The notes beneath the pieces are model-generated. The model was not told where the DNA came from. It saw only the letters and a list, made by a program, of their open reading frames with translations, and made no database searches. A stretch of 64,000 bases of DNA from the NCBI RefSeq assembly GCF_018873765.1, contig NC_057922.1, positions 12,103,563 to 12,167,562 on the forward strand, given 5' to 3'. The translations under genes were made by a program, and so were the position numbers. This DNA is from Telopea speciosissima. Lineage: Eukaryota; Streptophyta; Magnoliopsida; Proteales; Proteaceae. Below, piece after piece: positions 34,743 to 47,200 of the stretch (positions are counted from its first letter, which is position 1; each line of letters starts with the position of its first letter).

Positions 34743-36272
34743 TCAGTTAAGCTTCTCCTTCTGATCCTTATCTTCTTCCTTGCTGTATTTCACTGGCATC
34801 TCACAATCCTCTATTGGACATTCCAAGGCCCTCTTCTCCTGCTCTTCTTCTTCCATTTCCGTCGAATTCTTCTCCCTAGCCGCTCCTACTGCATGTCTCC
34901 TTTCAGACCTGTTCTTCAATTCCTCCAATAATTCAAACAGAGCTTTCTTCTTATCGCGCCTGTTCTTGATCAAGACCTCACTTATGTCAGCTGGAGTCAT
35001 ATGGGCTTCATCAATTACCTCCTCTAAATTCATCAAAATCCCATCTTCCACATCTCCTTCATCCAATCCCAAGTAATTTTTCAACAGAATCTTCAATGCA
35101 GGGAAAGAACAGAAGCTCATATAGATATGCATATCCATACGCCCACTACGCAGCAATGCAGGGTCAAGCTTCTCGATGTGATTCGTCGTGAACACAAAAA
35201 TCCTTTCACTACCACAACACGACCACAACCCATCTGTGAAATTAAGTAAACCAGAAAGCGTAATCGAATTTCCACCATCTTCAACAGACCCAGCTCGCAG
35301 GTCTGGTGCCAGAGGGTCTTGGTAGGCAGCTCTCCTTACAGATGCAGGTTTAGTTCGATTCGTAAAATTGATCGAGCAATCTATGTCTTCGATCACAATA
35401 ATCGATTTAGATGTCGTCTTCATCAGTAACTTCCGAAGCTCTGAATTGTTATGAACTTCGGTGAGTTCAAGATCATAAATATCATAACCCAGGTAGTTAG
35501 CCATGGCTGCAATCATACTTGATTTCCCTGTACCAGGAGGGCCATATAGAAGGTAACCTCTCTTCCACGCTCTCCCTGTGTTCTGATAAAACGATTGCCC
35601 ATCTGCAAAATCTCGAAGATCAGCCATTATTTCAGCTTTTTTTGCAGGGTCCATGGCCAATGTATCAAAAGTACTTGGGTGCTTGAATGGCACAGCTTCC
35701 CATGGATGACCCCTAGAATCAAGAGCTCCACCTCGAGAATTTGTGTAGAGAAGTCGATCTTGATTTTTTCTTCTGATCTCATTGGCCTTCTCCATGATGT
35801 AATCAAGATAAGAATCAAGGATCAAGATCTTATCTTTCTTATTGATTCGAAGAGTGAACCCTCTCTTCTCATCAGGAAGAGGTCTCCAAGCGTAGCTCTG
35901 AGATTGTCTCTGTGTGACCACATGCTCCCAAGTTGCTGTGACGCCATTGAATGTATCGACCAAGCAATCGTTGTTTGATAGCCCAAATGTGAAGGCACTT
36001 GAATTCCTGGCTCGAGTGAGGCTCAAACGGTTGCCTGTGATTGACGCAGAGCTGCTGAGGTAGAGTTGAACTGCATTATACAGCTCGTTTGTGTTGACAC
36101 CATCGATCTCTGTGATGTCAAAGTAGCAGTAAGAGGAGAACCATTGGAAGGTACGAGTGAAGAGCTTCAGAAGGGTAAAACGAAGCTCTGGCGGGAACAG
36201 GGAATGTAGGATTCCCTGGGAGAAGGCCAAGAGACCCATCAAAGAAGCCAGAGATGTCCAAAACTCCTTCAT
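34743..36272 (-). CDS. BCS1-like AAA-ATPase, At5g57480-type
   Basis: This is a complete intronless gene of 509 residues, usual for the plant BCS1-like AAA-ATPase clade, whose members are membrane-anchored and often stress-induced. In order: an N-terminal hydrophobic segment (about residues 8-25); the AAA-associated domain (about 30-130, with YFDITEIDGVNTNELYNAVQ); a linker with EKRGFTLRINKKDK; and the AAA core, with WKRGYLLYGPPGTGKSSM (Walker A 244-251), IIVIEDIDCS (Walker B 291-298), SGLLNFTDGLWS, and the second region of homology ERIFVFTTNHIEKLDPALLR with SGRMD. The catalytic residues are intact. The C-terminal tail (460-509) is charged and acidic, typical and variable. The GA-rich region upstream (36275-36490) is the likely 5'UTR and promoter. 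The substrate is unknown; location could be mitochondrion, ER or plasma membrane. Confidence 0.96.
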   Translation of the reverse strand: MKEFWTSLASLMGLLAFSQGILHSLFPPELRFTLLKLFTRTFQWFSSYCYFDITEIDGVNTNELYNAVQLYLSSSASITGNRLSLTRARNSSAFTFGLSNNDCLVDTFNGVTATWEHVVTQRQSQSYAWRPLPDEKRGFTLRINKKDKILILDSYLDYIMEKANEIRRKNQDRLLYTNSRGGALDSRGHPWEAVPFKHPSTFDTLAMDPAKKAEIMADLRDFADGQSFYQNTGRAWKRGYLLYGPPGTGKSSMIAAMANYLGYDIYDLELTEVHNNSELRKLLMKTTSKSIIVIEDIDCSINFTNRTKPASVRRAAYQDPLAPDLRAGSVEDGGNSITLSGLLNFTDGLWSCCGSERIFVFTTNHIEKLDPALLRSGRMDMHIYMSFCSFPALKILLKNYLGLDEGDVEDGILMNLEEVIDEAHMTPADISEVLIKNRRDKKKALFELLEELKNRSERRHAVGAAREKNSTEMEEEEQEKRALECPIEDCEMPVKYSKEEDKDQKEKLN

Positions 36273-38313
36273 TTCTTTCTCTCTAATTCTATCCCAGATG
36301 GATTTGTTGCAGAGGAATTAAAAAAAGGGTCGGGGAATTTGGGGAGAATGGATGAAGCTGTCAAAAGATTTAAAGAGAGAAACTGATCGATTTTGAGGTC
36401 TGGAAAAATGGGTTTGTTAGTTTTCACCTTTCTGAAGGCTTTCTATGAAGATTGAGACTTGTGAGAGAGAGAGAGTGTGGTGGTATTTGATGAATAAAGA
36501 AAATTTTTTAAAGAAGGAAAAGTGACAAGTGCTTTAAAGGAAGGACGAGATTGGCTGTCTACAGAGAATATGAGTGGCTGAAAACAGCAAAGATGAACGG
36601 AAGAAAAACGAAAAGGGGAATTGAGTTGGAAGACAAAAGAAGATGAGAGAAGTTTTTTCTTAATTCATGAGAGAATGGGGCCAGTTTTTTATGTTTTTGG
36701 GCTAGACTGGCTAGTAAAGGTTTTGATTTTATTTTTGGTTGAACAAAATAAAAGGTTTTGATTCACAGGTCTAAATACTTTCCGTTCTTAAACAGGGACT
36801 GTTGCCGTGAAGAACTTGGATTGTGAAATATGAAGGTATGATCTTTCAATATCTTGGAAAGAAACAATAAATGAGGCTGGAAATTCGGTTTTTTTCTGCA
36901 GGTAACGGAAACAGTAATTAAATGGCTTCCTAAAATGAAGATTTCCCGAGTGTAAAATCACAAAACATGTGCATGTGATAAAGCAAATTCAACTGGAAAA
37001 AGATAATATGCCAGAGAAGCCATTGATTAAACCTAATTAGTAAGTAATAAAGTCATGAGAGAGAGGTGGCCTACAGTGAAGACTAGGTCATTGGTCCTTG
37101 GGAGTTGGGACCCTCCGAACCTTTTCATTAGATTCTCTTTTCACAATCAAAAAGCTTTTCTGGGTCTTTCTTCCTCTGGGTTCCTGGCTTTCTGCAGCAA
37201 CAATGACCCTTTGGAAATCCCTTCTCAACTTGAAGCTTAACCACTGGTGTTCCTCTGCTCAAAAGTTACCTTCTTGTTCTCTAGATCTGTATAAAGGGAT
37301 TGGAAATCGTTTTACCAATAAATGGAGAAAGATCTTATCATGATTTTCCTCTCTCTCTTTCTCCTAGGTTCCAGTCTTCCAGCCCACTTTTGAGGCTTAA
37401 AACTAGGCCCCTCAGCCTCTCACAGAAAGATAGGGACAAGCCCTTTTAAATTTTCATCATCCTCTGCCATTCCAATTTTTAATTACTGATTTCAACTTTT
37501 TAAGCTTAACCCATTAAAGATCTGTCTAAGTATTTAAATGATTAAATTGAAATAATTAATCTTCCATCCCCACTACTCATAAATCATAATTCCATTATCC
37601 AGTGCATCATCTCCGAGAGATCTACCTGCAATGGTGGTAATTATAGTCAATCTTTAGATGGATTGAGTCATTGTCCCAATGCTTGGCTGGTTTATCCCCA
37701 GAATCCTGTTGGGGTTTCTTCCTCTGACGCTCTCATCATTGTCTACATGCAAAACCCATGCAGGGAAGTAAAGCTCAACTAGCAAGAAATCCTTATGGAG
37801 ACCCCAATACAGCATGGTCCTCCCGTATGGCTGTATCAGAGATTCAGAGCTATCTACCCTTGTTGCCGTACAAGTTACAACTTCAGACCTACAAACAAAA
37901 AAGGGAAGAAAACAAGAAGCTCTGATTGGCTCTCAGGGGTATCTGAAGAAATTGGTTTGTTTTGCTGCACTTTATCCTAGAAATGTGAGATAAAAACAAA
38001 GAAATTTGAGAGAGGGTGACATTTCATTGCCTTTCACAACACACATTAGAGTAGTCTGAGATTCTGAGATTCTGAGCTGATGTGAAAAGGTGACATAATT
38101 TGAAAGCAATAACTCCTCATCTACCATGAAAGACTCTTATCGAGATCAGAACATGGCAGAAACAACCTATCTTTCAAGTTTTTCAATTGCCACTATTGAT
38201 GAAATTGGGACCAATTGGGGACCAAGGTTCACAAAGAAATTTTGTTTTTGGTAAGAACGTTCATAGATGGGATCATGGGAATGTCTAAAATCACCCTATG
38301 CGGGTGTATCCCT
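36273..38313. other. Upstream flank of the AAA-ATPase gene, then gene-free DNA
   Basis: On the minus strand, 36273-36490 has CTCTCTCTCTCTC-type tracts, as in many plant leaders. The remainder is AT-rich with no recognised gene or classifiable repeat. Confidence 0.5.
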
Positions 38314-38558
38314 CATGGTTTTAGCGCACGGTATCAGAACGGGTATCGATAACACGTAAAATCGATATAATATCGGTATAATATCGGCCTAGATCGATTG
38401 TATCGAACAAAATTACTTTTAAAATTCTTTTTAAAATAAGTTTTTTGACTATTTTACCCCTTGTCCGTATTATATCAGCACGATATCGGTATCGGTGATT
38501 TATAAAATCGATACGTATCATCGATATGAACGATACGATACCGATACTTAGAACCATT
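38314..38558. mobile_element. hAT-like MITE, 245 bp, rich in TATCGGTATCG
   Basis: The ends are CATGGTTTTAG and CTTAGAACCATT, an inverted pair. The flanks GTATCCCT (38306-38313) and GTACCCCT (38559-38566) match at 7 of 8 bases. Both subterminal regions are made of ATCGATA/GGTATCG units. It is related in its termini to the element at 11775-11968. Confidence 0.8.
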
Positions 38559-39807
38559 GTACCCCTTAAAAAGTTCACATCTTCTCTAATCTCTAGGCAT
38601 TGGGCTCCTTTACAACGCGGCACAATATGCAACGCACATCGAACGGCTTCCAAGATCTATGCAATGCACACATCTCGTGTTCTTCATACCGTGCCATACT
38701 GCAGAGGAGCCGGATCCCTTCTTTTGATTGCTCTAATTCTCAAAAGGTTTAGGCTCTTTCTACACGTCAATGTCTAGTGAAACATAATGTTCCATTATTT
38801 GCCATTATGGTACATGGGTTAATTCATGTGATACACATGTGATAGAGGATCTCACATACACCTCAATTTTATTCAAAAACAAAAAAAGAATAAGAAGATG
38901 ATGAGAGACTAATCGATCAAAAATGCTAACTTACCAATTGACCCAATAGAATGGGCACAACCTTACTCTTCACTCACCCATCTCACCTCCCTCCAATGTG
39001 ATATTTGCTCTATGTCTTCTAGACGAGGAGGGAAGCTGAAGAATGCCACCCCGAATGAAGCTACACTCAAATATTTGCTTTCAAAGCCTACCCAAGAGAA
39101 GCAACAAAATGAGGAAACCTAGACATTCCTCCTCTGAAACTGATCCAGGGTTACCCAACTAACTAAACTAACCAAAATTGTATGCACTCACAATTACCAA
39201 ACTAACCAAGTGTTTAAGAATGTAGGAGATGCGTCTCCTTTCTTATGTTTATGATTCAAGAATATTATTGGTAAGATCCTTATGAATTTGTATGAATGAA
39301 GATATTAATCCTACATTATATAATCTCATCAATCCCCACCAGAATGGGGTATCCCGTACCCCATGTTCTACCCAATTGCAAGTAGAGATGTTATACCATA
39401 ATAACCTACTATGGTTGAAACTTTTGATAAAATATTTTGTTAATGCTAATGAAGATTATTTTAAAAGGGTTGTTTGACGTTGATGATCACTACCCTAGCT
39501 TCTTTGGCAGCATTAGGGCTTTGATTTGTTTATAATAAGCTTTGGCTTATATAAGTCAATGTGTTTGATGGCTCGATAACACTTGTATATTGAATTCCAG
39601 GTAGAAAGAGAACCACTAGGGAAAACACAGGCACTCAAAGAGAGTAACTGAGAGAGATGGGGGCTAGGTAGTGCTTATTTCTTTATTAGGTGTAAAAAAC
39701 CGCAGAGGATTTTTATTAGTTCTACAATTACGTTCCGATGTGTTCTGGCACTCTACTTGGAGGATGGGGACGAACTTTGAAAATCTTCATCACCTTTGTG
39801 CCTTGTC
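38559..39807. other. Gene-free DNA
   Basis: No homology is recognised. It is AT-rich with short repeats. Confidence 0.4.
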
Positions 39808-39999
39808 GGATCTGGCTCTCCTCCAGCGATGGCGGGAGCTGGAGGGTCCAGCGCTCGGAAACCAACCTCAAATCAGGGGTTGGTCATTTCACAGGTGGGC
39901 CCGTCCCACCTATGAAATGACCAGCCCAATCCTGTTTTTGCTGTCATTTAATCGGGGTGGACCCTCCAGCTCTCGCCTATGGCTGGAAAAAATCCATTT
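39808..39999. mobile_element. MITE, same family as 28113-28290 (copy 2, inverted)
   Basis: The left arm GGATCTGGCTCTCCTCCAGC, then ATGGCGGGAGCTGGAGGGTC, matches the reverse complement of the right arm, GACCCTCCAGCTCTCGCC ... TGGCTGGAAAAAATCCATT. The left end matches the reverse complement of the right end of copy 1 closely. No certain target duplication is visible. Confidence 0.65.
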
Positions 40000-41230
40000 C
40001 TTGACTAGTCTCTAAAATGTAAAACGAGCTCAACTTTTATTTGTTGCTCCGAAAAACAAAAAAAAAATCATCTTTCTCTTTCTCTTAACTTTTTATTTAA
40101 TTTTGGTGCTAGATTGCCCAGGGCCAGACCCACGAAGAGGTCAGACAGAAGCCCAGGAAGGCGCCAAGGAGGGCCACACTTAGTGGAATAGAAAGAGGTG
40201 CATAGCAGGCACCGGTGTAAGTCTGGGTCTCTCTCTCTCTCCACTAAGAACTAGGAACACCTTGAATCGCTAGTTCTTTTGTTCCTTGATGGTAGGGAAG
40301 CTACTCTCTCCCTCCCCCCTCCCTCTCTCCCACACCCATGGAGCGGTTTGGGATTCCTCATCAAAGGCAGACATATTCAGTGGATTATTCATGCCACAAG
40401 AGGGAAGCCATGTGACCTCAATCCTACAAACTTTCCCAACTATACTTTGCTTGTGGTAGCAGCAGAGGAATAGCAGGGTTTACAAGAATTGTTCCAGCTC
40501 CAGTGGCAGTTGTCGTAGGTATTCAAGCATAGGTTGTGTTTGAAACTCAGTTTTTGAATCCAGTGTTCCAACTATTCCTTAGCCATATTGGATTTCTTAG
40601 AAACTGCTAGTTGAAGGGCTATCATGCATCAATACGTATGGGAACGGCAGACTATGGGTGCATTATAAGGTATCATAGAGGCTCCACTGTTTCTGTGCTG
40701 GCCGGCCGGCAGCATCCCAGCTTTCTATCTGTGTTAACTCATTAACTGGAAGGTGTTTGTAGAGGGCAGGAGGCGATTGTGGGGGTGATTCAGATGCTTG
40801 TTCATCAGGTTGGACTGTCTTCCGGTTCTGAAAGCTTGGAGTATATAAACAGCTTTAGGGAAATGTTCCAAGCTATTCTTGGCAGACGTCAAAGTTGCTT
40901 GGACCATGGAATTTGTTTTTCTTACGACCTACCCCAGGATCTCATTGCAGACTCTCTCTCTCTCACATTACTTTTGCAGCCACTCGGCTTAAGGAAGAAA
41001 CTTGAAACCGCTCATTGCGTTGTTGCAAACCAATAGAATACAACTATGAAAAATGCCAGACTTATACAACTATGTAAGATGACAATTTAAAGTCTCCCAA
41101 CTTTAAGCAAGTGAAAAATGGGAACCAAAATCAAGAAATCACACATGGGATGCCAAAAACCAGCATGTCAAATGCCAATACTTGCATGTGAACTTCAACG
41201 GTTGATATGATCAGTGCCCACCTTAATGCC
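40000..41230. other. Gene-free DNA, including the 3'UTR of the YIP4-like gene
   Basis: A (CT)n tract is at about 40231-40242, with CCCTCCCTCTCTCCC near 40310-40330. The part next to 41231 should hold the 3'UTR of the minus-strand gene. An 85-residue frame at 40779-41036 has no recognised homology and was not called. Confidence 0.4.
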
Positions 41231-44200
41231 TCAGTCAATGGCAATTATCAGAAAACCAACAGATATATACATAAGGAAGACCGGATAAAGTGCCAGGGCC
41301 TTTCTTCTTGGGTTGACGGCAGAACTCATAAATGGATATGCTGCCCAGGAACTCCATGCCAATGTTATCGAAACCACAACCAGCTTTAAAATCACATTGT
41401 CCTTCAACATGCAGATCAGGGCTCCAACATCAAGAGGGAACAGGCAGTAACCAAGAAGGCTTAGACTCTGGAAAAAGATTATATGCCCACCCTGAAACGA
41501 AAAATAATTAAGAACATTATAACACAAGATTCCCCCCCCCCCCCCCCGCCCCTCCCCTCCCCTCCCCTCCCCTCCCCTTACACACACACACACACACACA
41601 CACACAGATGCATACCAGGAGTAGAACATTCAATGTCAGAATTATAGCGCCAGCAGCTAGGAGTGCAAAAGCAACTGCAAAAACCTCAGACTACAAGAGA
41701 ACCAAAATCAAAATAAAAAACTCAGAAAACCATATGTCAAGAAAATTTACTTTTATGAAGAAAGTGAATTTCTTGAGAGCATTATCATTTTCATCAATAG
41801 CATATAACAGAATGATATATACCACCAGATCGTTTCAGAGAAAAATTAATATCAATTTTAAGGGAGGGCTCATCCAATGCAGAGAGGATTGTTTGCACAT
41901 TGAATCAAAGTAAAACTAGTTTTATCAAACATTTTTTGTTGTAAGCATCATTTCTATCTATTAAATATAATTTTAGAGTATACCAGCTCATTCCAGTCAC
42001 ATTCTTTACAGTTTACATAGAGCATACTCATGTTAACTGAATTATTTCAGAAAAACAACTTATTACATAAACTATTATTCCCAACAAGAGAGAGAGAGCT
42101 TCCCAACTCCAATTTCTTACTCGACTCGGGAAATTATGTAAACAAAGGAATTCTCTAATATAAGTTGTAAAAATTAATAGTGTAGTTAAGTTAGATGAAA
42201 TGGAGATATGTATAATTTTTCCAATTCAAAACTTGATACGGTCTAGGGTCAAGTAACTTCCATCGTTTTTCCTTCAGAACTTTGAGTTGTTTCTTACTGA
42301 AATATTAAACTCCATATTAAATTGAATGATTGAAGAAGAAGATTGAGTGGTATATAGGTCTCTTACTTTCAAGACGACCAAGACTCAAATTTCCAACACT
42401 TCAAAATTTGTTTCATTAGACTTGGTCCAAATCAGCGTAAACTCAGTCTAACTCGAGACAGACTCAGTCCAACTCACTGCACTGACTTGCTAAGTTGGCA
42501 CATGAGGAGTCAACATGTTGACCAACTCCTGCTGCCTGTAAGTCAAGTCAACTCAGCCGAGTCACCAATTTAGCTATTGAGTCAGCATGCTATTCTAAAA
42601 AATATAAGGATATGTGGACATACATGGAAGGGTATTTAATTGAATTGGAGACTGAAATTTGACATGTGGTCAATCCAGACCATTCCCTAAATACACGACA
42701 GTCAGATTTGCCATATCATCAAATGGAATGAATGAAGTAAGATGCCAATACATATGACCATGGTCCTCAGATATGATTTGGGATGATCCAGCTCAGTGTA
42801 AAGAGTTTTGAGAAACTTCGATCAAGCATACATGAGGAAAAGGAATGAGATTCCTCCCTCTTTTGTGTCACCAAGAAAATTCTCTTAAAGGGCCCAAGAC
42901 ACTTCAATACACAGCTGAGGACAATAAAAATTCCTTATTATACATGATTCCACCCTCAATTCACTTTGAAGCATCACATAAACTTCCATAACAACTCAAG
43001 TGGTTCACAATGGAGCTAAATTTTGATGACTCTCCTCTAGAAAGCAAGGCCCATTAGGTCTAGGAAGACACCTAAAAGACAACTTAAGTGCAGTTCCATT
43101 CTCTTTTTCTGACAAGTTCTATCTTAGTATGGTCCTATTTGAGGAGAAGAAACAACTGGAACAAACATATTGTCACGTTTTCATTAACTTTGACCTTGCC
43201 TCGTCTTTGGTTTTAGAGGTTGTAGATCAAAAAGAACTCTCTTAAAATGAAGGGGAGATTTAAATCCGGAAAGGTTGTGATTGGGGATTTTCTCTCGATA
43301 ATAGAAAAAGCAGTTAATACCCGAGGCCAAGATCCTAACCACTGAGCTTATCAAATCGATGCAGGTCAAAGGTACTTAAAAAAGTACCAAAGAAGACAAA
43401 ATAGTCTAAGTCAACTCAAGAGTCAACCCAGTAACTCAACTAAGATGACACAGTTGTGAACTCGGATGTATGCCTGGTTCACCCATTTTTTGTTCAGAAG
43501 TGAACCCGCAACAGTCCTCCATTGTCGGACACTTTTTTCACCGTCTATTTGTTTTGTTTTGCTTCAATAAGTTACTTGTACTAGAGTGGAACTCTATTCT
43601 CTCTCTTTTCTCTTTAATTATGAGTTTAGGATAGTTGGAACTCTTAAAATAGCTGTCAACTTAGGGGGTTCCTATTCGTAGTTGGAACTCTTAAAATGGC
43701 TGTCAACTTAGGGGGTTCCTATTCTGATTTTGTTTTCTTTAAGCTGTTACTACCTGTTTCCTATTAGCTGAAAGGTTTTCCTAAGACCTATATGATTCAG
43801 GTCTACTAACAGTCTATTTAAGCACTTGTAAGGCTCAAAGAGCCCCACTGTTTTATTAAATGAATGCATGGCTCATGCCTTTTATTTCTGTGGTGGTTCA
43901 GCAGCCTTGTTGTGGTCATACAATAGCTGGTTGGTGACAATTCCAGCATAGACATAAGGTGATGATTCCCAGGTCATATCCTCTTTTCTTTTTATGCAAA
44001 TCTGATTTCAAGTCAGTATTTTGTGCTCTATTCAATCTCTGATTTCTAGTGGTTTGATTTCAGTAAACCTTATGGCTTCAGTTTGATCTTTAGCTGCTGT
44101 TTCTTACCCCTATTATACTATCTGATCATTGTTTTATGATCACCTTACTTTTTGAATCGACATCTATTGCTAGTCTGTTATTTAGGAATTCCTACCTACA

Positions 44201-47200
44201 GTGAGAGAGTACTAAATCTCAGAATCCAACCCTTGGATTAATTTGAAATTTGGGATTCTGTTCTCTCATACAGGAGTAGCCTCCAACTAGTTTTTGGGTT
44301 CATTCTGAATTCTGGTATTGGAGTTCTTCATATTCTCCCCATTCTGGTTTAGCTAACTGCTGTTATCAGTTTCTTGTTTCCAGTAGGATTTGCTCAGATT
44401 TTGGAATCTGAGCTTCAGGTTAGTCTGAACTTTTGGTAAATTATTCTCCTATATGGTTATATTTGATTAGTATCTGTTCAGAATTTTATTCACATCAGAG
44501 TCCCTGATTCTGTTTTATTAGATTTCCATCAAATCTGGAATATTTCCTTTGTCTACGATTCTGGCTTGCGGTTGGTTTTCTGAAACCTAGTGTTAGGTGG
44601 ATTTAAACTCCATTAAAAGTACTCAACTATTCAGGTACGTTGGGGATGCATGAACCGAGAAGTTCACAATATCATTTTTCTTCAGTTTCCCCCCCCCCCA
44701 ACCCCTATACAGCTTTATTAAAGGGAGTACCCATTGCATGAGGCTCCTGCCACTGCGAGGTCTGAGGAAGGTCATAATGTACGTAGTCTTACCCCTGCTT
44801 TTACAGAGAGGCTGTTTCCAGACTCGAACCCGTAACCACTTGGTCACAATGGAGCAACCTCTACGGCTTTATTCAATAGGGAAAAAGAACTGCTCTATTT
44901 GCCCCCTTGTCTTCATAAATAGAAAAAAAAACAATTATTCATTAAAAAACTGACCCACAATAAAACAGCAAGCAAATGTTTCATCATCATCATCTTTCAT
45001 TTTTGGTTAGATATAATAGACCAAACCTCTTGAGGATTCCATTTTACCATCTGCTTCTTGAGCTTAAAACCCCCCCCCCCCAAACCCTGCAATCCTGGAG
45101 TTCGGAAACCCTGTTTGGATCGCTTACGGGCCCCACCCGAATTAAAATCAACTCAATCAAACAAGTTAGTGGCAAAAATGTAAATAATCTGAAGTTCCCA
45201 AAGAGGGTGGCAATTAGGTAATTACATAAAATCTCAAAGCCTATTAAGAAAGTAAAGGACAATCGGGAATTTAATTTAAATGGAGGAGGCAATTCTGGAA
45301 TTCAAATAAAAAGGAGTGTAATTAAATGAAGAAAAAAAAAAAGGCGTACCCAGTGCACGAGGCTCCCGCCACTGCGGAGTCTAGGGAGGGTCATATGTAT
45401 GCACCCTTACCCCTGCTTTTGCAGAGAGGCTGTTTCCAGATTCGAACCCGTGACCACTTGGTCACAATGGAGTGTAATAAAATGGATTTAGAAAATATAG
45501 GGGCTTGGGTGATAATAACAGCAAATGGATCTTTTAGGGTAACAATAGAAAATATAGAGGCTTGGGTGATAATAACAGCAAATAGGTCTTTTAGGGAAAT
45601 GATGGCGAGCCTTGGTGCAACGGTAAGGTTGCTCCATTGTGACCAAGTGGTCACAGGTTCGAGTCTCGAAACAACCTCTCTGCAAAAACAGGGGTAAGGC
45701 TGCATACATTATGGCCCTCCCCAGACCCCACAGTGGTGGGAGCCTCGTGCACTGGGTACACCTTTTTTTAGGTCTTTAAGGGTAATAATCAGAAGAGGAG
45801 TTCTTCAACCTTTCAACAAAAACAGAAACCACATGGCGTGTTCCCTTGAGCCCAATCTGATTTTCCACAGGGAGCTTCAAACATTGAGAAATCTTGGGAA
45901 CAAGTTAGCGATCACCAACCCTATGGAGTAAACCTCAAAGGAAGCCTCAACAAGCAAGCAATGATTCTAAGATAAATTCCTGAAAATTTCAGTCCAAACG
46001 CCTGAAATCTCACGAAATATTTCGGTTTCAACCTTTGGTCAAAACGAAACTGCATTCAACTCTATAGGCATGCAACGTTTCTGTCAAAATTTATCCTGTT
46101 TCAGCATTTCGGTTTTGTACCACTTAAACGATACATTCATTTGATTTAAATACCAAACCTCAGTCAAAATGGGTTGTTGTATCAACCCATTTCGACATAT
46201 TTTGACTGAAACCTGCGAATTCGACTCCAACCCCTTGCTTTTGAGTATTTTTGCCATTTCACTTGCAAATCTTGGTGGAACACATGTTGGAGGCTTCTAG
46301 AACACATTTACAGCGAAGATTTGGTGCATTTGAGCTAGATTTGTTGAAGATTCTCAGTTTGAGGTATACCTTTTCCCTAAAGCTAATTTTTGCAAAAAAA
46401 TAAGGATAAATATGTACTGGTTAGGCTTCAATTTTTTATATGTTAGATATCATAGACCGATCTACAACTTTACAGAGTCAGATTTTATTTTACTGTTTTA
46501 AAATTATTTTATTTGAAAATTGATTTTCTTGCAACGAATTTTAAAAAAAAAAAAAAAAGAATATGATTAATACTTAGTGGTTGATTGTTCACTTATGGAG
46601 TTATAGTTGTAACACTTGTACACTTGTACGTGCATGGTGTACTTGTAATTGTAAATTGTAACATTCTGACATTTAATAATATTAAATAAACTTTATCAAT
46701 TTGTAAATTGCAATTGCATATTTTAGTATTAGGAAAAAGAAAGCTAACTTGGTCGCGTGGTTCCTACACCCAGACACAGGACTGTGAAATTACTGCTCAG
46801 CCCCCGGTGAACTAAAAAATTCCATTCAGCCAGATTGATGTAGATCACAAGTCCATATGTACCCGCAGGAACAAGCTCCAAAACAAGCCCAGCAAGGTTG
46901 TGGATTCGACTGCTGTGAGAAGCAGCCTGGTCTGATGATGTGGCAAGTTTTCGTTGGTTCGATGGAGCACCACCTAAGGCAGCCCCAGCCCAGAAAGAAG
47001 CATGAAGAAGATCTGGAGAAAAGAGTTTTCAGGCCTTGTTGCCATTAGTTATGGGAGAAATTCCATGTTTCAACAACTGCGATAGCTATGGGTGAGAGAC
47101 CCAGGCTGAGAGAGACTATCTCTCTTCTTTATCTTCTTCTCCTTTCTTCTTATCCCTTTTATGTTCTTCATATGTAACAGAAATATGGCAATAAAAAAAA

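Noticed and set aside
40779..41036. 85-residue frame (MGVIQMLVHQVGL...)
   Set aside because: No homology recognised and no splice or promoter context; it may be transposon debris but nothing supports it.
43260..43380. Possible tRNA-like sequence (ACTGAGCTTATCAAATCGATGC)
   Set aside because: The usual stems and second promoter box could not be found.
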